Origin: an uncultured Clostridia bacterium
GTDB taxonomy: Bacteria > Bacillota > Clostridia > TANB77 > CAG-508
Assembly: GCA_934140005.1 (NCBI GenBank)
Contig: CAKPBB010000021.1
Location: 1-29,926 of the forward strand
Direction: 5' to 3'
DNA length: 29,926 nucleotides
Within the stretch, counting starts at the first letter, position 1; each line of letters opens with the position of its first letter. The notes under the pieces are model-generated. The model worked only from the letters and a program-made list of their open reading frames with translations. It searched no databases and was not told the DNA's origin. Positions 16,952 to 25,198 of the stretch are shown one piece after another. Both the position numbers and the translations under genes were made by a program.

Positions 16952-17004
16952 GCAATATTTAAAACTTGTAATACCAAAATTAGGTTTAAATATTGCTTTT
17001 TTTT
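16952..17004 (+). terminator. Intrinsic terminator of the pth-to-amidase operon
   Basis: GCAATATTTAAA (16952-16963) pairs perfectly with 16985-16996 and is followed by eight T residues. The 21-base loop is long. Confidence 0.85.
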
Positions 17005-17089
17005 ATATTTTATTGTAATATATTAGCATAAGTAGCTTTATAAGTTTTACTTTAGAAACTTAAATTTTTAATAATAAGGAAATAAGAAA

Positions 17090-18007
17090 ATGGAAAAAAC
17101 ATTTATTTTTGGACATAAAAATCCAGATACAGATACTATAACATCAAGTTTAGTAATGGAAAATTTAGAAAAGAAATTAGGACATGATGTAGAAGCTTGT
17201 AGATTAGGAAATATCAATAAAGAAACTGAATATGTTTTAAATTATCTTGGAATTGAGGCCCCAAAGTATATAGAAAGTCTAGAAGATGGTTCAAATGTAA
17301 TACTTGTAGATCATAATTCACCAGATGAATCTATTTCAAATTTAGATAAAATGAATATATTAAGAGTTGTAGATCATCATAAATTAGTTCTACAAACATC
17401 ATATCCTTTGTATTATAGAGCTGAACCAGTTGGTTGCACAGAAACAATTTTATACAAAATGTATAAAGAAAATGGTGTAGAAGTTGACAAAAAAATAGCT
17501 GGTTTAATGTTATCAGCTATTATATCAGATACATTATTATTAAAATCACCAACAACAACTGAAGAAGATAAAAAAGCTGTTATGGAACTTGCTAAAATAT
17601 CAGGTTTGGATCCAGAAGTATATGGTTTAGATATGTTAAAAGCTGGAACTGATTTGTCATCATTTACAATTGATGAAATCTTAAAAATTGATGCTAAAAA
17701 AATTAATTTTAAAGAAGTTAAATCTATTGTAAATCAAGTTAATACAGCTAGTATACCAGAAGTAATGAAAATGAAAAAAGACTTAGAAGCTGGTATGCAA
17801 AAAGTTATCGAACAAGAAGGTTTAGACTTATTTATGCTTGTAATAACAGATATTGTTAATAGTAATTCACAAGTAATTGCACTTGGAAAAAATGCAAGTC
17901 TTGTAGAGAAAGCTTATGGAGTTAAATTAGAAGATAACACAGCTTTATTAAAAGGCGTTGTTTCTCGTAAAAAACAAATAGTACCAATTATGACAGAAAA
18001 TGCATAG
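17090..18007 (+). CDS. ppaC: Manganese-dependent inorganic pyrophosphatase (family II)
   Basis: PpaC hydrolyses pyrophosphate to two phosphates and so drives biosynthetic reactions. The 305-residue protein has the DHH domain (1-190) with metal ligands H9, D13 and D15 in FGHKNPDTD, D74 in VDHNS, H96/H97 in VDHHK and D147 in IISDTLLLKSPTTT. The DHHA2 domain (195-305) ends in GVVSRKKQIVP, the substrate-binding SRKKQ motif. No CBS domains are inserted. AAGGAAAT precedes the ATG. It is bounded by a terminator on each side and is probably transcribed alone; no convincing promoter could be fixed in the 85 bases upstream. Confidence 0.97.
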   Translation: MEKTFIFGHKNPDTDTITSSLVMENLEKKLGHDVEACRLGNINKETEYVLNYLGIEAPKYIESLEDGSNVILVDHNSPDESISNLDKMNILRVVDHHKLVLQTSYPLYYRAEPVGCTETILYKMYKENGVEVDKKIAGLMLSAIISDTLLLKSPTTTEEDKKAVMELAKISGLDPEVYGLDMLKAGTDLSSFTIDEILKIDAKKINFKEVKSIVNQVNTASIPEVMKMKKDLEAGMQKVIEQEGLDLFMLVITDIVNSNSQVIALGKNASLVEKAYGVKLEDNTALLKGVVSRKKQIVPIMTENA

Positions 18008-18020
18008 TAGAATTATTGTG

Positions 18021-18054
18021 AAGTGTCAAAAGTTAAGACTTTTGACACTTTTTT
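18021..18054 (+). terminator. Intrinsic terminator after ppaC
   Basis: A perfect 13-bp stem, AAGTGTCAAAAGT against ACTTTTGACACTT, has a 4-base loop and is followed by a T-run. Confidence 0.92.
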
Positions 18055-18102
18055 CTTATACATCAGGAATTTTGTCAAAATTTATGTAATATGGATTTAA
18101 AA

Positions 18103-18133
18103 TTGACACAAATAGAGTAAAATGTGTTATAAT
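18103..18133 (+). promoter_or_regulatory. Extended -10 promoter of the WG-repeat gene and downstream operon
   Basis: TTGACA (18103-18108) and TATAAT (18128-18133) are both perfect. The spacer is 19 bases, longer than ideal, but a TG one base before the -10 (TGTTATAAT) would compensate. A sequence matching the Spo0A box TTTGTCRAA lies at 18071-18079, 23 bases before the -35. Confidence 0.75.
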
Positions 18134-18164
18134 ATTGTTGTAAAAAAATCAAGGAGTTGATATT

Positions 18165-19883
18165 TTGAATAAGAATAAGAAAATAGTAATATTGGTAGTT
18201 ATAGCAATAATAATTTTGTTGACATTTGGATTTTTAATTATTAGAAATAAAAAATATTCGCAAGAAGCTAATATCTCAATATCTGATTATAAATATTTTG
18301 TACTATATAATAACGAAGATAAGGTAGGAGTAATTGATAGAGAAGGAAAGGAAATAATTCCACCTAAATATACAGATATATATATACCTAATCCTTTGAA
18401 AGATGTTTTTATATGTTTCAATGGTGAAGAAAGGCATATAGTAAATTCGAATGATGAAGAAATTTTTACAGACTATCAAGATGTTTCAGGATTAGTCACC
18501 TCTGAAGATAGTTTATTAGTATTGGAAAATAATGTTCTAAAATACAAAAAAAATGAGCTTTATGGTTTAATAAATCTTGATGGTAAAATGTTGACAGAAC
18601 CAATTTATGAAGAAGTTTCAAGTTTGAAAAATAGACCAGGTAGAATTTTAGTAAAAAAAGATGACAGATATGGTGTTTTAGATACAAATGGAAAAGTTGT
18701 TGTTCCAGTTTTATATTATTCAATTATTGGGGACGAATATTGTGAAGAAGAAAATGGATATCAAAATACAGGATTTATAGTTTCAAACAAGAGTAAAACA
18801 GGAATTTTGTATGGATATTATAATTCTAATGGTAGAAAAATTTTAGAAACAAAATATGAATCAATTTCTAGAATACTTGAATATAATGATAATTCTACAT
18901 ACTTAATAGTAATGTCAAATGGTAAAAAAGGTGTTTTAAGAAATGGAAGAAAGTTAATAGATTTGAACTACCAAGATGTTATGTATTCAAGAAACTCAAA
19001 AATTTTTATTGTAAATAAGAATGGAAAATATGGTTTCTTTGCAAAAAATGGAAAAGAAATATTAGAGCCAAAATATGAAGCTTATGAAATAGCTGGTGAA
19101 TATATTTCAGTAAAAGAAAATGATAAAAATGTATTGTATGATATAAATGGAAATTATATTGATCAAAAAAACTATAAGTCAATTTTAGAAGTAGGAAATT
19201 CATCATATTTTATAGCAATTAGTGAAAAGGATAATTCTTACAGTATCCTTAGTAAGGATGTAAATATTGAAAATAATTACAAAAATATATCATATTTATT
19301 TGATAATTTATTTACATTTACAAATCAGGAAGGAAAATGTGGCATTATAGATGCTACAAAAGGCGAAGTAATTGATGCAAAGTATGATTTGATTTTAAAA
19401 GTAGATGGAATAGATGCAATAGAAGCAAGAGAAAATGATGGAACTGCTACGATTTATTCAAGAGATTTACAGGAAATATGCACAATGAGTGGTGCAATTG
19501 TGGAAAATATAAATAAGAACTTCGCTGTTGTATACAATCAAACAGAAAGAGTATATATAGATTTATATGGCAATACAGTTGAAAATACTAAGGTATACCC
19601 AAATGATAAATTATATGCTTTTAACAAAGATGAAAAATGGGGATTTATAAATAAAGAAGGTAAAGCAATTATAGAACCAAAATACGATATGGTAACAGAA
19701 CTAAATGAATATGGATTTGCAGGAATATACAAAGACGGCAGATGGGGAGTTATTAATGAAGAAGGAAAAGTAATAGTTGAACCAATATATGAAATAAATA
19801 GTTATTATTTACCAAAATTTATAGGCAAATATATGTATGAACAAACTGAAACAATACATTGTATTGATTTGAGTAAAAACTAA
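18165..19883 (+). CDS. Membrane-anchored WG-repeat protein (TTG start)
   Basis: The gene begins with TTG at 18165: AAGGAG (18151-18156) is eight bases upstream, and only this start keeps the N-terminal signal anchor (NKNKKIVILVVIAIIILLTF, one hydrophobic segment at about 6-26). The remaining 540 residues are a chain of about twelve WG-type repeats, each near 40 residues, of the form x-x-G-x-I-(N/D)-x-x-G-K-x-I-x-x-P-x-Y-x-x-I. Clear examples start with KVGVIDREGKEIIPPKY, YGLINLDGK, YGVLDTNGK, YGFFAKNGKEILEPKY, KWGFINKEGK and RWGVINEEGK. WG proteins form beta-rich scaffolds of unknown function. The repeat array would lie outside the cell. It is the first gene after a strong promoter. Confidence 0.85.
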   Translation: MNKNKKIVILVVIAIIILLTFGFLIIRNKKYSQEANISISDYKYFVLYNNEDKVGVIDREGKEIIPPKYTDIYIPNPLKDVFICFNGEERHIVNSNDEEIFTDYQDVSGLVTSEDSLLVLENNVLKYKKNELYGLINLDGKMLTEPIYEEVSSLKNRPGRILVKKDDRYGVLDTNGKVVVPVLYYSIIGDEYCEEENGYQNTGFIVSNKSKTGILYGYYNSNGRKILETKYESISRILEYNDNSTYLIVMSNGKKGVLRNGRKLIDLNYQDVMYSRNSKIFIVNKNGKYGFFAKNGKEILEPKYEAYEIAGEYISVKENDKNVLYDINGNYIDQKNYKSILEVGNSSYFIAISEKDNSYSILSKDVNIENNYKNISYLFDNLFTFTNQEGKCGIIDATKGEVIDAKYDLILKVDGIDAIEARENDGTATIYSRDLQEICTMSGAIVENINKNFAVVYNQTERVYIDLYGNTVENTKVYPNDKLYAFNKDEKWGFINKEGKAIIEPKYDMVTELNEYGFAGIYKDGRWGVINEEGKVIVEPIYEINSYYLPKFIGKYMYEQTETIHCIDLSKN

Positions 19884-19925
19884 ATTTATCATAAACATGT
19901 TTAAAAATAAGAAAGGAAACTAAAT

Positions 19926-21173
19926 ATGTATAAAGAATTTGGAATAGACGAAAAGATAGAAAATATGGCAATAGAGGCAGAAAAAGAACTTGCAGAAGAA
20001 TTTTCTAAAATAGAAAAAAATTGTATAAGAAATTCAATAAAAGTATTGAATGCTTTTCAAGAATTTAATGTATCTGAAATGCACTTTAACAGTACAACAG
20101 GATATGGATATGGTGATATTGGTAGAGATACTATTGAAAAAATATTTGCCAGAGTTTTAAATGCTGAAGACAGTTTAGTTAGAAATCAATTTATTTCAGG
20201 AACACATGCTCTTACAGTATGCTTATTTGGTCTTTTAAGACCAGGAGATACTATGCTTAGTATATGTGGAAAGCCATATGATACATTAGACAGTATTATT
20301 GGTATTGAGGAAAATAATAGTTCTTTAAAAGCTTTTGGAATTAAATATGACCAAATTGACTTAGTTAATGAAGACTTTAATATACCAGCAATAATTGAAA
20401 AATTAAAAAATGAAAAAATTAAATTAATAGAAATTCAACGTTCGAGAGGTTATGCAACAAGAAGAAGTCTTACTATGGATAAGATAGAAAAAGTAATAAA
20501 AGCAATAAAAGAAGTTGATAAAAACGTTATTGTTATGGTGGATAATTGTTATGGTGAATTTGTAGATGAAAAAGAGCCAACAGAAGTTGGAGCAGATGTT
20601 ATGGTTGGTTCTTTGATAAAAAATTTAGGTGGTGGACTAGCACCTAATGGTGCATATATTGCAGGTAGAAAGGATTTAGTAGAACTTTGTAGTGAGAGAT
20701 TAACAGCACCAGGACAAGGAAAAGAAGTTGGACCTTCACTAGGAATAAATAAAAGTTTTCTACAAGGTTTATATATGGCTCCTAATGTTGTTGCAAGTAG
20801 TTTAAAAACAGCAATTTTCACAGCAAAAATGATGGAAAAATTAGGATACAAAGCAATACCTACATCAAATGAAAAAAGATCAGATATTGTTCAAACAATA
20901 GAATTTGGAAATGAAGAAGATTTAATAAAATATGTACAAGGAATTCAAGCTGGTTCAGCAGTAGATTCAAATTCTGTTCCTATGCCTTGGGATATGCCAG
21001 GCTATACAGATAAAGTAATTATGGCTGCTGGGGCTTTCACAATGGGTTCTTCAATAGAATTATCTTGTGATGCACCAATTAGACCACCATTTATCGCTTT
21101 TCAACAAGGTGGATTAACTTATGAATATGGAAAGCTTGGAGTATTAAGAGCAATACAAAATATGATGAAATAA
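19926..21173 (+). CDS. PLP-dependent methionine gamma-lyase-like protein (YnbB, 'aluminium resistance' family)
   Basis: The protein belongs to the fold-type I PLP enzymes related to Cys/Met metabolism enzymes and often annotated as methionine gamma-lyase family or aluminium resistance protein. The 415 residues show MHFNSTTGYGYGDIGRDTIEKIFA, SGTHALTVCLFGLLRPGD (cofactor phosphate loop), D206 in MVDNCYGEF (pyridine nitrogen) and K232 in GSLIKNLGGGLAPNGAYIAG (Schiff-base lysine). The C-terminus IRPPFIAFQQGGLTYEYGKLGV is typical of the family. Real substrates are not established. AAAGGAAA precedes the ATG. The next gene is an MTA/SAH-nucleosidase-like protein, so a sulfur-compound salvage role is possible but is inference. 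Confidence 0.85.
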   Translation: MYKEFGIDEKIENMAIEAEKELAEEFSKIEKNCIRNSIKVLNAFQEFNVSEMHFNSTTGYGYGDIGRDTIEKIFARVLNAEDSLVRNQFISGTHALTVCLFGLLRPGDTMLSICGKPYDTLDSIIGIEENNSSLKAFGIKYDQIDLVNEDFNIPAIIEKLKNEKIKLIEIQRSRGYATRRSLTMDKIEKVIKAIKEVDKNVIVMVDNCYGEFVDEKEPTEVGADVMVGSLIKNLGGGLAPNGAYIAGRKDLVELCSERLTAPGQGKEVGPSLGINKSFLQGLYMAPNVVASSLKTAIFTAKMMEKLGYKAIPTSNEKRSDIVQTIEFGNEEDLIKYVQGIQAGSAVDSNSVPMPWDMPGYTDKVIMAAGAFTMGSSIELSCDAPIRPPFIAFQQGGLTYEYGKLGVLRAIQNMMK

Positions 21174-21181
21174 TATAAAAG

Positions 21182-21219
21182 AGGTTTATAGGTATCCTTT
21201 TAAAAACCTAAATTTTTAT
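21182..21219 (+). terminator. Weak hairpin between the PLP gene and the nucleosidase-like gene
   Basis: AGGTTT (21182-21187) can pair with AAACCT (21204-21209), with AGG/CCT inside, and TTTTTATTTT follows. It may attenuate rather than stop read-through. Confidence 0.35.
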
Positions 21220-21237
21220 TTTAGAAAGAAAAATTCT

Positions 21238-21948
21238 ATGAAAAAAGATACTATATTAATACAAGGTGCAGAAGAACCAGAAATTGATTTTTTAGTAAAA
21301 AACTTGAAAAAAGTTAAGAGAATAGAAATAGGAAAATTTATATTTTTTCAAGGTGAATTTGAAAATAAAAATATAGTTATTTCTAAAACAAAAGTAGGAG
21401 AAATAAATGCAGCTTCAGCAACAACAGTTGCGATAATGAAATTTTTACCTAAAATTATAATTAATCAGGGAACAGCTGGAGGATATGGCATAAATATTCA
21501 TAAAGGGGATATTGTTATAGCTGAAGAATATATGCAAATAAATTCATTTATGACCAAAAATGATAAAGTACAAATAGACCTAAAAGAATTTTTATCAGAT
21601 GATGAAAAAGAAAATAAATTTCATTTGGCTAATAATAATTTACTTGAAAAAGTAAAAACTATCTTACCAATTATTACAGATAGTCATATACATTGCGGAA
21701 TTGTTGGTAGTGGTGATGTTTGGAATAAAAATGAAACAATAATAAAAACTTTAAATGAAAAATATAATATTTTATGTGAAGAAATGGAAATAGCAGGAGT
21801 GTATAGAATTGCAAATAATTTCAATATTCCTGTAATTTCAATAAGAATTATTTCGAATAATGAAATATTACAAGAAGAGTATGAACCCAATATTGCTGAG
21901 AATATACAAAAGATTATTTATGAACTTGTAGAAAAAATTGAATTATAG
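21238..21948 (+). CDS. Phosphorylase/nucleosidase-family protein related to MTA/SAH nucleosidase
   Basis: The fold family removes the base from methylthioadenosine, S-adenosylhomocysteine or purine nucleosides. The 236-residue protein has an acidic QGAEEPEIDFL segment at 9-19 that can supply the general acid, NQGTAGG at 76-82, GDIVIAEEYMQINSF, and the ribose-binding EEMEIAGVYRIANNFNIPVISIRIISNN at 181-208 with the M-E pair (M183, E184). The catalytic aspartate of MTAN (D197 of E. coli in RAISD) is replaced by N207 in RIISN. The start has only a weak AGAAAG site. It sits between a PLP lyase and a flavoprotein in what appears to be one operon. Activity should not be assumed to be that of MTAN. 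Confidence 0.75.
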   Translation: MKKDTILIQGAEEPEIDFLVKNLKKVKRIEIGKFIFFQGEFENKNIVISKTKVGEINAASATTVAIMKFLPKIIINQGTAGGYGINIHKGDIVIAEEYMQINSFMTKNDKVQIDLKEFLSDDEKENKFHLANNNLLEKVKTILPIITDSHIHCGIVGSGDVWNKNETIIKTLNEKYNILCEEMEIAGVYRIANNFNIPVISIRIISNNEILQEEYEPNIAENIQKIIYELVEKIEL

Positions 21949-21982
21949 ATGAAAAATTGATAAAAGAAAGTAAAGGAAAAAT

Positions 21983-23248
21983 ATGAAAGTAGTAGTAATT
22001 GGTGGTGGACCAGCAGGAATGATGTCTGCAATAACAGCAGCTCAAGAAAAAAATGAAGTTATTATAATAGAAAAAAATAAAACTTTAGGTAGAAAGTTAT
22101 TAATTACTGGAAAAGGTAGATGTAATATAACTAGCTCTTTGGATATGTCAGAATTTATAAAGAATATTCCAGGAAATGGAAAATTTTTATATAGTGCATT
22201 TCAAACATTCAAAAATACAGATATAATAGAGTTTCTAAATAAAAATGGTTTAAAGGTAAAAGAAGAAAGAGGGAATAGAATATTTCCTGTAACTGATTCA
22301 GCACAAAGTGTATTAGATTGTTTTGAAAGAGAAATAAAAAAAGATAATATAAAAGTTAAATATGGTACTAGAGTAAAAAGAATTTTAAGAAAAGAAATTC
22401 AAGAAGAAAACTTCAATTATAAAGCTGTTGGGGTTGAACTTGAAGATGGTGAAAAAATTTATGCTGATAAAATTATTTTAGCAACTGGAGGCAAAAGTTA
22501 TCCTTTGACTGGCTCAAATGGTGATGGATATAAAATTGCAAGTGAACTAGGGCATACAATTACAGATATAAAACCTTCAATAGTACCTTTGGAAGCTGAT
22601 GTTAATATATGTAAATATTTACAAGGTTTATCATTAAGAAATGTTAAAATAATGATCAAAGATATTGAAAAGAATAAAAAGATTTACGAAGATTTCGGAG
22701 AAATGATGTTTACACATTTTGGAGTAAGTGGTCCAATTATATTAAGTTCATCTGCTCATTTAGTTAGATATAAGAATATTGATAGACTATTAAAAGAAAA
22801 TAAAATTGTATTATATATAGATTTAAAACCTGCTTTATCAGAAGAGGCCTTAGATAATAGAATTTTAAGAGATTTTGAAGAATTTAAAAATAAAGAATTC
22901 AAAAATAGTTTAGATAAATTATTACCTCAAAAAATGATTCCTTATGTAATAGAAGAATCAGGAATTTTACCAGAAAAAAGAGTAAATGAAGTATCAAAAG
23001 ACGAAAGAAGAAAACTAGTAGGTCTATTGAAAAATATTGAGATTACTATTTGGGGATTTAGACCAATAGAAGAGGCAATTGTTACAGCAGGTGGAATTTC
23101 TATAAAAGAAATAAATCCAAAGAATATGGAATCAAAAATAGTAAAAGGATTAAGCTTTGCTGGAGAAATTATAGATGTAGATGCTTATACAGGTGGTTTT
23201 AATTTACAGATAGCATATTCTACAGGTTATATTGCAGGATTGAATTAA
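21983..23248 (+). CDS. YhiN/BaiN/HI0933-family FAD-dependent oxidoreductase
   Basis: This 421-residue flavoprotein has the FAD dinucleotide-binding motif at the very N-terminus (VVVIGGGPAGMMSAITAAQ). Next comes IIIEKNKTLGRKLLITGKGRCNITSS, a signature of the YhiN/HI0933 group. ATGGKSYPLTGSNGDGYKIASELGHTI and the C-terminal GLSFAGEIIDVDAYTGGFNLQIAYSTGYIAG complete the family pattern. Members are widespread; in gut bacteria BaiN has been linked to bile-acid dehydroxylation intermediates, but the general role is unclear and cannot be decided here. AAAGGAAA precedes the ATG. The next gene begins nine bases after its stop. Confidence 0.9.
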   Translation: MKVVVIGGGPAGMMSAITAAQEKNEVIIIEKNKTLGRKLLITGKGRCNITSSLDMSEFIKNIPGNGKFLYSAFQTFKNTDIIEFLNKNGLKVKEERGNRIFPVTDSAQSVLDCFEREIKKDNIKVKYGTRVKRILRKEIQEENFNYKAVGVELEDGEKIYADKIILATGGKSYPLTGSNGDGYKIASELGHTITDIKPSIVPLEADVNICKYLQGLSLRNVKIMIKDIEKNKKIYEDFGEMMFTHFGVSGPIILSSSAHLVRYKNIDRLLKENKIVLYIDLKPALSEEALDNRILRDFEEFKNKEFKNSLDKLLPQKMIPYVIEESGILPEKRVNEVSKDERRKLVGLLKNIEITIWGFRPIEEAIVTAGGISIKEINPKNMESKIVKGLSFAGEIIDVDAYTGGFNLQIAYSTGYIAGLN

Positions 23249-23257
23249 GGAGGAATA

Positions 23258-23881
23258 ATGTTTAAAACACTTGAAACAAAAGAAATTCAAGCAGAGGTAG
23301 TAGAGAAAAAGTCTAAATTCATTGCGAATATATTTTATGTGGAGAGCATTGAAGAAGCAGAAGAGAGAATAAAAGAAACAAAGAAGAAATACTTTGATGC
23401 AAGACATAATTGTTTTGCATATAGAGTTGCAACTAAAGAAGGAATTGTAGAAAGATTTAGTGATGATGGTGAACCTTCTGGAACAGCAGGAGGACCAATG
23501 TTAACAACTTTAAATGGCCAAAATTTGGCAAATATCGTTGTGATTGTAACAAGATACTTTGGAGGCATTTTATTGGGAGTAGGAGGACTTATAAGGGCTT
23601 ATACATTAGCTCTTCAAGAGGCACTAAATAAAGTTCCTTTAAAAAACATGGACTTAGGAGTTTCTGCTAAAATAGAAATTTCATATGCTGATTTAGAAAA
23701 GTTAAAATATTATTGTAAGCAAAAAGATATAAGAATTATAGAGATACAATATCTTGAAAATGTAGAAGTAATAACTGAGATGTTAGAAGAAAAATATGAT
23801 GAATTAGAATTAAAAAGAAATGAATTGAATTTTGTAATTAAAGAAATTAATTTGATTGGTAAGAAATATATTTGTATATAA
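23258..23881 (+). CDS. YigZ/IMPACT-family protein
   Basis: This 207-residue protein has the two-domain YigZ layout. The N-terminal UPF0029/IMPACT domain (1-125) has KKSKFIANIFYVES, ARHNCFAYRV, RFSDDGEPSGTAGGPML and VTRYFGGILLGVGGLIRAY, all hallmark motifs. A C-terminal ferredoxin-like DUF1949 domain covers about 137-200. Eukaryotic IMPACT regulates Gcn2; the bacterial role is not known, although nucleic-acid and translation links have been proposed. AAGGAGG six bases before the ATG supports the start. It is the last gene before the spo0A promoter, and no terminator is visible after it, so some read-through into spo0A is possible. Confidence 0.93.
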   Translation: MFKTLETKEIQAEVVEKKSKFIANIFYVESIEEAEERIKETKKKYFDARHNCFAYRVATKEGIVERFSDDGEPSGTAGGPMLTTLNGQNLANIVVIVTRYFGGILLGVGGLIRAYTLALQEALNKVPLKNMDLGVSAKIEISYADLEKLKYYCKQKDIRIIEIQYLENVEVITEMLEEKYDELELKRNELNFVIKEINLIGKKYICI

Positions 23882-23913
23882 AATTTTCAGTAAAAAGACA
23901 AAAAAGTAAAAAT

Positions 23914-23932
23914 TTTGTCGAATTTTGTCAAA
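23914..23932 (+). promoter_or_regulatory. Two tandem Spo0A boxes (0A boxes)
   Basis: TTTGTCGAA (23914-23922) and TTTGTCAAA (23924-23932) both match the known Spo0A consensus TTTGTCRAA exactly and are ten bases apart, one helical turn. A weaker match, AGTGGCGAA (6 of 9), lies at 23947-23955. They are about 40-58 bases upstream of the -35 box of spo0A, consistent with autoregulation. Confidence 0.8.
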
Positions 23933-23971
23933 TGATGGTATACGAAAGTGGCGAAAATTCAATAAAAAAAC

Positions 23972-24000
23972 TTGCACACCCGCGAAAGAAAACATATAAT
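23972..24000 (+). promoter_or_regulatory. spo0A: Sigma-A promoter of spo0A
   Basis: TTGCAC (23972-23977), a 17-base spacer and a perfect TATAAT (23995-24000). The spacer contains an unusually GC-rich patch, ACCCGCGAAAG. No good sigma-H promoter was found nearby. Confidence 0.75.
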
Positions 24001-24036
24001 TTATTTTGTAAACATTAGGAGAATATAGGAGGGATT

Positions 24037-24858
24037 ATGTTGAGGGAGAAAATCAGAATTTTTATTGCAGATGATAATTTAGAATTTGTTTCCACTCTAG
24101 TAGATTGTATTGGTAAGCAAGAAGACATGGAAATAGTGGGTACTGCAAAGGACGGTTTGGAAGCTGCACAAAAAATAGCAACAATTAGACCAGATGTCTG
24201 TTTATTGGATGTTATTATGCCACAAGTAGACGGAATTGGTGTACTCGAAAGACTAAATGAAACAATGGAAAAAATGCCTTTATGTATAATGCTATCTGCA
24301 GTAGGACAAGATAAGATTACCGCACAAGCAATTATGACTGGTGCACAATATTATATTGTAAAACCCTTCGAAATGGATGTATTAGTAAAAAGAATTAGAG
24401 ATTTTAAAAAATATCAACAATATCAACCAACAAAAATGCAAAGTTATGTAGCAAGAGAAATAAAACCAGCATACATAGAAGTAGATAATAAAGATAACAA
24501 AGAACAAAATTTAGAAGCAATGGTAACAAATATTATCCACGAAGTAGGTGTGCCAGCACATATAAAAGGTTATCAATACTTAAGAGATGGTATTATGATG
24601 GTAGTTGAGGATATAGAGGTGATAAATCAGATAACTAAACAACTTTATCCAGAATTAGCTAAAAAATATCATACTACACCTTCAAGAGTAGAAAGAGCAA
24701 TAAGACATGCAATAGAAGTAGCATGGGGAAGAGGACAACTAGATGCAGTTGAAAACATATTTGGATATACTGTTTCGGCTAGCAAAGGAAAACCAACTAA
24801 TAGCGAATTTATAGCAATGATTGCTGATAAGTTAAGACTTGAAATGAAAGGTGCATAG
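24037..24858 (+). CDS. spo0A: Stage 0 sporulation response regulator Spo0A
   Basis: Spo0A is the master transcription regulator of entry into sporulation. The 273-residue protein has a receiver domain (about 5-130) with the acidic pocket D12/D13 in FIADDN, phospho-acceptor D58 in CLLDVIMPQVDG and K109 in YIVKPF. A hinge follows, then the Spo0A_C DNA-binding domain (about 160-270). That domain has HEVGVPAHIKGYQYLRDGI and the recognition-helix region TPSRVERAIRHAIEVAWGRG. AGGAGGG precedes the ATG. It has its own promoter and two upstream 0A boxes. Unusually, spoIVB, which commonly precedes spo0A in Bacillus and clostridia, is not next to it; a YigZ gene is there instead. Confidence 0.98.
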   Translation: MLREKIRIFIADDNLEFVSTLVDCIGKQEDMEIVGTAKDGLEAAQKIATIRPDVCLLDVIMPQVDGIGVLERLNETMEKMPLCIMLSAVGQDKITAQAIMTGAQYYIVKPFEMDVLVKRIRDFKKYQQYQPTKMQSYVAREIKPAYIEVDNKDNKEQNLEAMVTNIIHEVGVPAHIKGYQYLRDGIMMVVEDIEVINQITKQLYPELAKKYHTTPSRVERAIRHAIEVAWGRGQLDAVENIFGYTVSASKGKPTNSEFIAMIADKLRLEMKGA

Positions 24859-24923
24859 AGCAAAATAAGATTTTATTGCTAATTTGTTCATATAATAATT
24901 TTACGAAAAACATAAGTATAATA

Positions 24924-24959
24924 AAAAGACTATTTACATTTATTTGTAGATAGTCTTTT
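24924..24959. terminator. Bidirectional terminator between spo0A and the XRE pseudogene
   Basis: AAAAGACTAT (24924-24933) pairs perfectly with ATAGTCTTTT (24950-24959). The minus-strand stop codon of the XRE gene (24958-24960) overlaps the edge of the stem. A second, weaker hairpin (AGCAA/TTGCT, 24859-24880) directly follows the spo0A stop. Confidence 0.8.
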
Positions 24960-25175
24960 ATAATAAATCTTTAATATCGATTTTTAAGAAATCAGCTATA
25001 TAAAATAATACTTCCAATGACATTTTTTTTACTATATTTTGAGCTTCAATTTGAATAATATATGAGTAGCTTATACCTACTTCATTTGCTAGTTCTTCTT
25101 GTGATAATCCTCGTTCTTTTCTATATTTAGCAATATTTTTGCCTATTTTTTGTATTTTTCATCATATTTATTCAT
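24958..25175 (-). pseudogene. XRE-family DNA-binding regulator, interrupted by a one-base frameshift
   Basis: On the minus strand an ATG at 25175 starts MNKYDEKYKK and then hits TAG. Shifting frame by one base at that point continues as IGKNIAKYRKERGLSQEELANEVGISYSYIIQIEAQNIVKKM and so on to a stop at 24958, a typical Cro/CI-type helix-turn-helix (LSQEELANEVGISYSYIIQIE). The break is at a run of six A residues (T at 25146-25151); seven would restore an intact 72-residue protein. The downstream frame has an in-frame stop just upstream and no start of its own. It may be a real inactivation, a phase-variable tract or a sequencing error. A palindromic operator and promoter lie upstream, as expected for an autoregulated repressor. 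Confidence 0.8.
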
Positions 25176-25198
25176 ACATCTATCACCAGTGAAATTTT

